Shown here one piece after another: positions 1 through 32,222 of a stretch of DNA of 64,000 nucleotides; positions within the stretch are counted from its first letter, which is position 1; every line of letters begins with the position of its first letter. The DNA lies in contig OX030956.1 in assembly GCA_943735955.1 (NCBI GenBank), positions 9,694,445 through 9,758,444 on the forward strand, written 5' to 3'. Made by a program: the position numbers and the translations under genes. This DNA is from Piscicola geometra (lineage: Eukaryota > Annelida > Clitellata > Hirudinida > Piscicolidae). The notes under the pieces are model-generated. The model was given only the letters and a program-made list of their open reading frames with translations, had not been told where the DNA came from and did no database searches.

Positions 1-972
1 AGCATAATAATTATTTTTTTACTAATAATTAGATGATGCACTACAGTTTCATTATGTGCAAGCAGTATAATTAATAATTGAGTGACTAGCCTGTTGTTAC
101 CATGGATTTGTAGCATGGTCATAGTTTCCTAAGATGAAACATGAATATTTGCATTAGATAAAAGGTAGGAAGAGATTGTAGACATTGATAAATCTGTCTC
201 TGGTATTCTTCCATCTCGGGAGGTGATAAATCAATATAGACTATATACAGTATTATAGACTTTATAAAGTTTATATTCTAAATAGACTATTGAAAATTAG
301 TACAAACCAATAATTTACTTTTTTATTGAATAAAAATACTGTTGGTATTCATTAGCTTAGAAACAAGTATGTTCTATTTATAACAAAATCTTGAAATTGA
401 ATAGATGTAAACTTTCGTCTCATTAGAGACTAATGATTGCTAATCATTTTTAAAGATATTATTCTTTTAACTTTTATTTCTGATTCCTTATATAAAATTA
501 AATAAAAATAGTGATTTTCAAAAATATTTTACAAAAAACAAAAGTTATGACAAAAAAACTATATTTATGTCTTGAGAGGGGGCCGTGAATTGCTTATAGA
601 TTATGACGTAAAAACGGTACAAAAAATGTGCTCTTTAAAATAGGTATAACTTTTTGTTAAACAAAAAATTAAAGTTTGGTTAACGTATTTAAAATCAGTA
701 AATCAAATCTACAATTTAAGCGTTCCGATTTTAAAAAATGAACAAGTTTTACAAATCGATTGGGGTTACTATGATTAGTCTTAATAGATTGTAAACTAGA
801 GGTGTCCAATAGTTGAAGCTAAAAGAAAAGTGCGAAATAAACAAAATTCTCTGGTTAAAGCGAGCTTAACTTATCTTATTCCAGAATTTACTTAAAAAAT
901 GGAATTGTAAAAATTCTTTACTAAATTTAGAGCGTTTTTAAATTACATTTGATGACGCTTTTGAGAAAGAAC
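1..972. other. AT-rich intergenic DNA, no gene seen
   Basis: No open frame with recognisable protein similarity, tRNA-like boxes or tandem array was found on either strand. Base composition is strongly AT-rich. The last 8 bases (965-972) are the left target-site copy of the hAT element that follows. Confidence 0.6.
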
Positions 973-2561
973 TAGAGGTCGGACCGGGTACCCGATTTGA
1001 CCGGGTACCCGCGGGACTCCCGCGGGAACGGGAATGAAAATTAATTTCGGGACGGGAAAAGTCGGGAACCGGGAATAGGTTTTCGGGACGGGAACGGGAA
1101 CGGGAATCGAAATTCAAATCGGGAACGGGAAAAGACGGGAACGGGAATCAACTTTTAAATCGGGAACGGGAAAAACGGGAATAACAGTTATTGGGTTTGG
1201 ATTCTTTAACAATGTTTTTTCAGCAAACTTCTAAGTATGGAAATCTTTATTACATCGATACTCCTTACTTGAAATAAGTATTAAATGCAATAGAAATGTA
1301 TAACGAAGCCACCATTGCCAATGTCAAAATCTCCAACACTACATTCGAAGTTGTTATGGTGAGTCCAAAGATTAGGGAGATCAGAAAAAATTGGTGATTA
1401 TGAAAACTTTTCAGATGAAATCAAAAATGTCAGTTAAATTATTTTACTTTTATAAATTAATACTTCGAATTCGAATGATTAATTTCCAAATTATTGCTCA
1501 GTTGATCATTTCGACAAAAGAAAAGATGCCATTGATCTTATTCATATGACAGCATGTCTGTTGCATCCCCAGTATGAAAGATTAATTGGAAAAAAGTTTG
1601 GGATAGAAAAGAAATAAGAACTAAGACTTTCATTAGAGAAAATTTAATTCTATCTGTATAGCCAGACCAAGCTGCAGTGCCGTTGAGAAAAAAATCAAAT
1701 GATGGTTATTTAGACCTATTATGTTTGTTTTTATAACGTAAAAATTATAATAAAATTATTATACTATCAAATTATACGAATGATTTTATATTTGCAGTTG
1801 TGGAGAATAAAAATGTTGTCAAAAAAAATATTTCTAACATTATTGAAGAATTAATAATAATGAACGAAGAAAAAAATTCAGAAGAGGATGAATTGTACAA
1901 ATATTCACAATTACGTCAAAAAAAATTGAAGATTATAAAGATGTTTTATTTTATTGGAGTAAAATGAGCAATTTTAAAATACTACAAAATGTAGCCAAAA
2001 TTTTGTTTAGTATATCTGCAAGTTATATTCCCTGTGAACGGAATTTTTCAATATGTGGTCGATTAACTTCAGACCCAAAATCATCTCATTTGAAAGCTGA
2101 AACTCTTAACGGTTTAACCCGTGTGAAAAGCAATAAAGACTTGATTGAATTAGTCAAAAACAATTACTAACTTCAATACTTTCATTTCAATAAATATTTG
2201 AAATTTAAATCGTGTTTTTTAACTTTTTTTAAAAGAAATATTCTCTGACTTTCAAATAATAAATTTTGAGAAATGTTAGAACTAGCAAGTTTGGGACCAG
2301 TGAAAACGATAGCGAAAATGAATATATAAATAAAAGTTTCGGGAACGGGTCGGGACCGGGAATCGAATAGCGGGAACGGGACGGGACGGGAATCAAAATT
2401 CTGATGTCCCATCGGGAACGGGACGGGACGGGAAAACAAATTTCGGGAACGGGACGGGAATGAAAATTTTGATGTCCCATCGGGAACGGGTCGAGACGGG
2501 AAAACAAATTTCGGGAACGGGACGGGACCGGGAATGAAAAATCGTCCATGTCCGACCTCTA
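973..2561 (+). mobile_element. hAT-family DNA transposon, copy 1 (decayed)
   Basis: The element has short terminal inverted repeats, TAGAGGTCGGAC at the left and its reverse complement at the right, with one ambiguous position. It is flanked by an 8-bp target duplication with one mismatch: gaaagaac at 965-972 and gaaggaac at 2562-2569. Eight-bp duplications are typical of hAT elements. Both subterminal regions (about 980-1180 and 2340-2540) are arrays of short G-rich units around CGGGAACGGGA, very unlike the AT-rich surroundings. The interior retains broken transposase sequence ending in a hAT dimerisation domain. Length is 1589 bp, almost the same as the inverted copy at 29217-30803. Confidence 0.88.
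1964..2170 (+). pseudogene. hAT transposase C-terminal dimerisation domain remnant
   Basis: A 68-residue frame contains the motif IPCERNFSICGRL, matching the P-x-x-E-R-x-F-S/x-x-G core of the hAT C-terminal dimerisation region. It is followed by a conserved run of charged and hydrophobic residues and a natural stop. Upstream frames (about 1200-1963) hold further transposase-like sequence, but with in-frame stops and frame changes, so no complete transposase is encoded. The matching region is recognisable, also broken, in copy 2 (about 29625-30120, minus). The element is therefore probably non-autonomous now. Confidence 0.75.
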
Positions 2562-2845
2562 GAAGGAACTAAAAGACTAGATTTTTTGGAATGATCAGTA
2601 TTAAGTGAGCGAGAAAAATTATTTCTTTAGATTAATAAGATAGTCTATTGATAAGTAAAATGTTTAAATTAGAATTTTTGTGACATACATCCTAGGTAAC
2701 TGAGCATTCCATCTTGGGAACCCAGTTGCTTAAGATGAATTTTTTAGTGTTCAAGTTTAAGGTTTTTTTTTGTTTTTTGGTCTATATCGTCCACATCTTG
2801 ACAGACGCAGGCCATGTTACAATGGTTCTAGGAACCATGGTTCTT

Positions 2846-3018
2846 ATGCGCCAGAGACGTCACTCCAAGCGACGTACACATCTCTCAATGCATACGTCGC
2901 AAACACCGCATCATATACACTAGGTATATGATAGTTCACGGTTGCTTGTCAGGGATTCGAACAAGCAACCTTTGAGTTGCAAGTTCAACGTCTACCATCT
3001 AAGCCATCCCCGCTCCCC
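2846..3018 (-). mobile_element. tRNA-derived SINE, family A copy 1
   Basis: Read on the minus strand, the head has an A-box-like GGCTTAGATGG and a B-box-like GTTCGAATCCC at tRNA-like spacing. It is followed by a body with the short palindrome around TATACACTAGG. The body matches the copy at 50780-50946 along its whole length. A true tRNA gene is unlikely because the shared sequence continues well past the tRNA-like head. Confidence 0.72.
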
Positions 3019-3187
3019 AAGATTGATAAAATTATATTTGTTATACCTTTATTTCTTATGTTAAAGTATATATAGTTAGACAAAGAGTCAATATAATGGA
3101 TGGGTAAATTTTAATTTGCGTTATGAGTTATACAATTGAGCTATGAGGTTAATTGTAAAAATCGTTCCGTTTTGTGCAACCTCCCCC

Positions 3188-3400
3188 TATATAGTAATAG
3201 ATTATGAGTATGTGTATTTATAGTGATAGCTGTCAAAACCAAACTATTCGCTGCTTACTTAAATATTCGTATTAAAACAGAACTGTTAAATTTTTTTTTT
3301 AAGTGTGGGAGGGGGGGAGCCCAGATCCCAGGACTCCCCAAGATCGTCCATGCTGGGTAGCACCCCCCCCCCCCCAAGATTTTCAGCAGATCGCCGCCCT
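3188..3400 (+). mobile_element. hAT-like MITE, family B remnant
   Basis: This stretch matches the element at 54757-55081. Shared features are a segment around ATTATGAGTATGTG, a middle segment around TATTCGTATTAAAACA, and a G-rich then C-rich terminus ending in CAGCAGATCGCCGCCC. The left end is not clear. It has no coding capacity. The C-run near 3363-3375 differs in length from the other copies. Confidence 0.6.
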
Positions 3401-5081
3401 TGATACCATACAACCAATATGCAATTCGGACCCAACTCGACCCAAACTTTGGAAAAAATTCTTATTCGAACCAAACATTCCTAATTAGATTTAGAAAAGA
3501 AATAGAAAATGAAAGTGCGATGATGTAAATAACATATTCAACCTTTTCTCATTTTTGCATTAAATTAAATATAAACAAACAAATTTAAAAAAAATCTAAT
3601 ACAAATTTAAAAAAAAACTTGAACGGAATTTGAACACAGCTAAATCGAATTAGAACCGAACTCTAAAAGTTTAGAAATCGAAGTTGAAGGGTGTCGAAAT
3701 CGAACTATTACATTTGAGTTAGAATTCCATTTATATTGCTAATGAAATTTAAAATGTATTTTGGTTTCTTTTATAGTAAGTGTCTGCATCTTCACTTTCA
3801 AAATTATTTGAAGTTTTTCAATTTATAATTTCATGAATAATAATTAAATGCACCCAATCCAACCTTCAACCCTTTTCTGCGCCAAAATTAAACTTCAACC
3901 TCTCTGCTCCAAAAAAAACCATCGAACCCTTTTATGAACCCAATTAACCACCCTTTCTGCCCTCAACCAACCTTCAACCCCTCAGCAAAGTCTTCAAGAG
4001 GTTTCTTAAGCTCAGGGAAGACATTGCTATTTTTATGACGAGGAAAGAAAAAGTCTGAACTATCAGATCCAAAGTGGATGTGTAAATTTTCGGTGTTGTG
4101 TGACGCAACTGACCTTCTCGCCCCGCTGAATCGAAGCTGAAGAGACGCAAACTGGTAACCACATAGATGTCCGACACGATCACGGCTTTCCAGCGTGAAT
4201 TAGACTTATGGATGCGGCAAGTGAAAAAGGACTAACGCAGAGTATGTCACTCTCATTTCTCGTGGTATTTTCTTGTGCTCATATTATTCATTGGTTTTGT
4301 GAATATTTAATGTTTGCCACTCGAATAAGTTATAATAAATAATGAATTATTCAAAATTAAGAAGTGGTTACATTTATTACGTTCGATTGCATTTATAAGT
4401 TACAACTGGTCCTCTGATTATGCTGATGCGGCCCTCGGTGAAAATGAGTTTGACTTCTCTGTTGTAGACGATCAAAACCCGATTACTTTTCAAAGATACT
4501 CGATACTGTATGAGAATCGAACACACGACCTATGGGTCAAGCCTCAAATCGTTGGCCATCTATTTTCAAAAATAAAATTTGAGCATTTATTTATTTTAAG
4601 GGGTTTCGCTAGAAAATCTGCACGCGATTACTAGTTATTTCTACCAATAATTGAGCAAAAATTCTTGCCTGCTTCTCATCTGGTCGTCTGCTCACACAAA
4701 CCTCTTTATTTAAAAAAAGTTTGACTCGATAAACATTTGTATAAATAACTTGTGCGTGATTCAATCAAGGAGACCCAAAGGAATGCTATACTTTGTAGCA
4801 TTCAATCTGCACAGAACAGCTACACATTCAATGACAAGACGAGGAAATAATGTATAGCTTATAAACTAGAGTATTCGCCTCATTCAATAAGGTCTCCAGG
4901 TGATGATAAGGTTACTTCAACGCGTGGTAAACTACAGAGCAGACGAAGTGTCTGAGAGCTGGAAGCGAATGAGGAATACTTGACGATGCCTCAGTGCAGT
5001 GTACACAATTAGTCGTCTTTATGATATATCATCACACGTACAAACACGCATAAACAATGATGAACCTCCTCTTAATTACAT
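3401..5081. other. Intergenic DNA downstream of the Mi-2 gene
   Basis: AT-rich sequence with scattered simple CCAACCTTCAACCC-type tracts near 3850-3990 and one SINE-like segment (separate entry). No exon-like block with splice signals and conserved protein similarity was recognised. The 3' end of the Mi-2 transcript should fall here, but I could not choose a poly(A) signal with confidence. Confidence 0.5.
4400..4565 (-). mobile_element. SINE-like tRNA-derived segment
   Basis: On the minus strand there is an A-box-like GGCCAACGATTTGAGG and, at tRNA-like distance, a B-box-like GTGTTCGATTCTC. The following roughly 90 bp is non-coding. No second copy of the whole unit was recognised in the window, so this assignment rests only on the two promoter boxes. 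Confidence 0.4.
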
Positions 5082-27143
<22,062 letters not shown>

Positions 27144-28429
27144 CTGCAGTTTTGCACAATTATTTTATTATTTACCTTAATTATTGGTTATGATTATAGT
27201 TATAAAAACAATTACTTTTCTATAATTAATAATATAAAGAATTATGTGGGATGATTAGGTTTCAAATAGATGATAGAGGTTGTGTATGTTAATTAAGTTG
27301 GCTTCAGATTTGCAGCAACATTAAGGAGCATGCGCTTTGGGCTAACTAATTATTGATTTTAAGGAAAAATGCATCTTTTTAACGTCATAGTCATCTTTCA
27401 AAATCATTTAAATTAATTTAAAGATCTATAAATATGTTGGTTTTTAAAATCAGTATTTTATTGTTTTAAAATTGTAGAAAAAATTAAGTTTTTAAGCTAG
27501 ATTTAATATAATATGGAAAATTAATATTTAAAGTTTAAATTTTAAACCAATAAAACCATTTTTATTTTATATTATTCACTGATGGAAATGAATTCGGATA
27601 AATTGATTTTTAAATCACAATTATAAGCCTTTTCAGGCCTAAATTAAAATAGAACTACAATATTATTAAAAGACCGGCAATCTTACGGTGTTGCAAATAT
27701 TATTAAAATATCAGAATCTATTTTTTAAAAGCTTAACCTTTTTCTAGAGTCTCCATTTTTAGAGCATATATCCGAAATGTCTTCAAAGAAAGCTCAGCGA
27801 CTTTTTTAATTGTTCGATAACATACATTGTGTGATGCATAAACGATCGTTTATATATCTCTCCTTGCTGTGGGCAGCGTCATTCATTAACTGTAACGCTT
27901 TTGATTTTTTTCACAGCAAAATAATTTAACTTTTTTTGAAGTCTCATTTTTATTTTATTTTGAATATGTTTGAATGAATTTTTTTTAGCGTCTTAATATT
28001 TTACGCTATATAATTAGAAACCAAATGCTCTTTAAATGGTTTCCAATAGAAACATGTCATCCAAGGTGTTTTCTTTATTATTCTTTTTCAAAATTCTAAA
28101 TTGCAAATAAAATATTTAAAATAAAACTATATTTACTAACAGAATTTTCAAAGTTTTGATAACGAAGGTGAGTAAACTTGTTTTAAACCGCTAGTAAGAA
28201 TTCTAATACATTATATGATAATTAATTATAATCTATAAAGATAGAAATTAAGCATGGGTGCTTGAAGGTCTCAAGTAAAACCATTTTTTTGTAGTTTAAT
28301 GGATTTGCCGGAAAAACCGTTAGCCTTAGATTTCATCGTCATTTCCATGAGCTGGCCACCATCAGCAGCTCAATTCTTGTTGGTTAACACTAACATCAAC
28401 GCTTTCAGATATATTCTGTTAGCTAGTTG
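27144..28429. other. AT-rich DNA upstream of the recognised Mi-2 exons
   Basis: No conserved exon, tandem array or complete transposon was recognised. The Mi-2 start codon exon, its 5' UTR and the promoter could be here or beyond 28787, but I found no splice-compatible ATG exon to support. Confidence 0.5.
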
Positions 28430-28786
28430 TTATATGTGACCTAACAACGCCCCTCTCAATCTTTTTTGGCCATCGAGAACTTCCATCCGTCTACTTTTGG
28501 GCTTGAATAGTGGGTCGTCGAAGTTCGTGCTGTGGTTGACGGTGTGGTGGGTGTAGAACATTTCAAGCATCCTTTCAATCCCTTGGTAGGATGCCCACTT
28601 GTCAGTCACTTGATTGGGTATGCAGGATCCGCCAGGCACACACTTCGCGAAGACAACTCTTCCCGTCAACAGTGGTCTTGTGATGAGCTTTATTTCTTCT
28701 CGATAGAATCTGAGTGTGGTCTGATTTTTAAGCTGCCCATAAATGAATAGAATTAATTTTTTTAACTCTAATTCAGTCTTCTTCAA
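28430..28786 (-). pseudogene. Merlin/IS1016-like DDE transposase fragment
   Basis: A 118-residue frame contains CVPGGSCIPNQVTDKWASY and HHTVNHSTNFDDP, in the order and spacing of the second half of the ISXO2/IS1595-type DDE domain used by Merlin transposons. The Asp of DKW and the NHS-x-NF-x-DP block are present. The usual IE-x-LW-x-x-K block is altered (RRMEVLDGQKR), suggesting a frame change. No upstream half or terminal repeats were seen. Confidence 0.65.
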
Positions 28787-29216
28787 CCCTTCACCTTTCG
28801 GATACCGTTATTTTGCTCACACTTTATTTTGCCACACTTTCAAGCGTCTTGAAGAACTAAAGGTTTAATTTTGTGGCCATTACATAAACGTTACAATCCC
28901 GTGACTTAGCAAGAAAGCAATTACAGTCTTAGTCGTAGGACATGAATAACATTACAAAGAAACTAAGTATATTTTTTACAGTCCAAACGCGTAACCAGGC
29001 ATTTCGCGTAATGCCTAAAAATCAGTCAAATGGTGTAACATATGATTCGCGCGCTTTGAATAAAAAAACAAAATGGCTTGAAATGTATATTTTATACAAA
29101 AAGTACGCCCTATCCCATGATAGGCAATCCAAAATCTCAGCCTAATTTTCGCACTATACAAATAAATAAATGAACATTAACCCAACTCCCGTCTTTTAGT
29201 AGACTTACGTGGGTAC

Positions 29217-30803
29217 TAGAGGTCGGACATGGACGATTTTTCATTCCCAGTCCCGTCCCGTTCCCGAAATTTGTTTTCCCGTCCCGTCCCGTTCCCGATG
29301 GGACATCAGAATTTTGATTCCCGTCCCGTCCCGTTCCCGAAATTTGTTTTCCCGTCCCGTCCCGTTCCCGATGGGACATCAGAATTTTGATTCCCGTCCC
29401 GTCCCGTTCCCGCAACTCGATTCACGGTCCCGACCCGTTCCCGAAACTTTTTTGTTTTTTTATTCATTTTCGCTGCCGTTTTCACTGGTCCCAAACTTGC
29501 TAGTTCTAACATTTCTTACAATTTATTATTTGAAAGTCAGAGAATATTTCTTTTAATAAAATAAAAAAAACACGATTTAAATTTCAAATATTTATTGAAA
29601 TGAAAGTATTGAAGTTAGTCATTGTTTTTGAGTAATTCAATCGAGTCTTTATTGCTTTTCACACGGGTTAAACCGTTAAGAGTTTCAGCCTTCAAATTAG
29701 ATGATTTTGGGTCTGAAGTTAAACGACCACATATTGAAAAATTTCGTTCACAGGGAATATAACACAATTTTGGCTACTTCTTGTTGTATTTTAAAATTGC
29801 TCATTTTACTCTAATAAAATAAAAAATCTTTATAATCTTCGATTTTTTGGGACGTAATTGTGAATATTTGTACAATTCATCCTCTTCTGAATTTTTTTCT
29901 TCGTTCATTATTATTAATTCTTCAATAATGATAGAAATATGTTTTTTGACAACATTCTTATTCTCCACAACTGCAAATATAAAATCATTCGTATAATTTG
30001 TTAGTATAATAATTTTATTATAATTTTTACGTTCTAAAAACAAACATAATAGGTCTAAATAACCATCATTTGTTTTTTTCAACGGCACTGCAGCTTGGTC
30101 TGGCTGTACAAAATAGAATTAAATTTTCTCTAATGAAAGTCTTGGTATTTATTTCTTTTCTATCCCAAACTTTTTTCCTATTATTCTTTCATACTGGGGA
30201 TGCAACAGACATGCTGTCATATGAATAAGATCAATGGCATCTTTTCTTTTGTCGAAATGATCAACTGAGCAATCATTTGGAAATTAATCATTCAAATGCA
30301 AAGTATTAATTTATAAAATTAAAATAATATAACTGACCATTTTGATTTTATCTGAAAAGTTTTCATCATCACCCATTTGTTCTAATCTCCTTAATCTTTG
30401 GACTCACCATAACAACTTCAAATGTAGTGTTGGAGATTTCGACATTGGCAATGGTGGCTTCGTTACACATTTCTATTGCATTTAATACTTATTTTAAGTA
30501 CGGAGTATCGATGAAATAAAGATTTCCATACTTAGAAGTTTGCTGAAAAATCATTGTTAAAAAATCAAATCCCAATAACTGTCATTCCCGTTTTTCCCGT
30601 TCCCGATTTAAAAGTTGATTCCCGTTCCCGTCTTTTCCCGTTCCCGATTTGAAAGTTGATTCCCGTTCCCGTTCCCGTCCCGAAAACCTATTCCCGGTTC
30701 CCGACTTTTCCCGTCCCGAAATTAATTTTCGTTCCCGTTCCCGCGAGAGTCCCGCGGGTACCCGTTGGTACCCGGTCAGATCGGGTACCCGGTCCGACCT
30801 CTA
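29217..30803 (-). mobile_element. hAT-family DNA transposon, copy 2 (intact ends, perfect TSD)
   Basis: Inverted relative to copy 1. It is bounded by TAGAGGTCGGAC and its reverse complement, and flanked by a perfect 8-bp duplication, gtgggtac at 29209-29216 and 30804-30811. Length is 1587 bp. Both subterminal regions carry the same GGGAACGGGA arrays (C-rich on the plus strand, 29240-29440 and 30585-30790). The transposase remnant (about 29625-30120, minus) is broken. It lies about 200 bp upstream of the first recognised FBF1 exon. Confidence 0.93.
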
Positions 30804-30999
30804 GTGGGTACCCTTTGTATTCAAAAATTGACACAGTTTATTTATATCATCTCAAAATTAGAAATAAAAACTTAATTTCGTGAAAGTATAAAGAATGTAT
30901 AATTTATTAAGAATTCTTCATTAAAAAATTGAATTCCATTTATTGTTTTTTCAACCTATGATGGGATATTTTACCTTAGTAAATTTTATAAATATACAG

Positions 31000-32222
31000 A
31001 TGATTTGGAAGACTTCTTGGACAGTGTTTTAAATTTAACCGACCAAAAAAGTATGTTAAGTCATTATTGACATATTCATACAGTCTAACTTATTTAACAG
31101 TAACTTGAACTTTTTTAATTTCATACTTTATTTTCTTGTTTAACAGGCGTGAAAAAGACCCCCATTAAGAAAGATGTTAGGCAAGACGAGTCTTCAATAC
31201 TGACAACGAAGAACAATGAAACCAAAGAAAGCTTAAGAGAAGCCCAAGAGGAGTCTTTCTCACCAAAGTTGAATATTTCGAACAAGGATTCCACGTTTGA
31301 AGGGGGAAAGAAGCCAATGCCGAAATCATTGGTTGGCGGAGAGGCTAAGACATCGATACTTGACGATCTGCTCAACTTTGACGAATACGATGCTGGTGGT
31401 GATGCCATCAAAATAAAACAGCGTTCGCAATCAATTGTGAAGCCTGAAGAAATAGCAACAGTAAACAAAGCAAAGCAGGACAATGAAGTGGAAAACGGAA
31501 ACTTTCTTGGAAACAAAAGACAAGTGAGGTTCGTAAGAGAAAGGATTACCTTCAAACTATGAAACTATCACTCACGCAACAAAATCTTTGACCTTCACAC
31601 AGGTTCCAAAACAATGAAGACCTTGACGAAAGTCCCCTCTTTTCAAGCACTGCTCCCAGCTCTCTATTTAGTGACGTCAGCAAAAAGAGCAGTCCTGATT
31701 GGCTGGGACAGACGTCTGCTGAGGGAGCGAGGAAAGACTCAGTTGCAAAAAGCAAAAGTAAGAAGAATCGTTCGTCTAAGCATCTCGTGTCGTATCGTAT
31801 GTTGCTGTAAACTGAGATAAAATCTATCACAGAAACTACCCCTTGCTTACAGTTTAAGTTATAATAATTGTCTATTAGAAATGAGATTCTACATGAATTA
31901 ATGAATGCCGTTCGTTGCAGAGACATCGCAGAGTACTGACGATTGGCTGAGTGATCTGGGCAAAACAGATGACAACAACTTTGTAGACACCTTGCTTAAA
32001 AGTCAGGAAAAAAACGAAGTGAAGGGTGGAGTGAAGAAGAAGCAGCAGTATGCAGGAGGAGACAGAAAAGAGGAAGCAAAAAGCTCCAACGCCCCCTCTC
32101 AGTTCAATCTTGACTTTTTGAATGACTTTACCAGCGAATCTAAACCGAAGGCTGTCGACAAGGAGGTGGAAAACAAGAGAGTCAGTTCTGAAGCTGTGCC
32201 ACTCCACAGCCAGGAACTAATG
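31000..32222 (+). CDS. FBF1: FBF1 N-terminal exons: acidic, disordered, WLG motifs
   Basis: Exon 31000-31050 encodes DLEDFLDSVLNL. Exon 31147-31528 carries DDLLNFDEYD and basic segments; I place its donor at 31529, because joining AG to the next exon gives RQVRFQNNED and keeps phase. The exon from 31603 holds SSPDWLG and the exon from 31921 holds DDWLSDLG, like the repeated tryptophan motifs of FBF1. After 32222 the frame stays open by chance through an (ATC)n tract; I end it at a weak GTCACC donor. Confidence 0.75.

Noticed and set aside
2182..2549. Pro/Arg/Ser-rich frames (SRPVPFP repeats), also at 29209-29556
   Set aside because: They are translations of the hAT subterminal GGGAACGGGA arrays.
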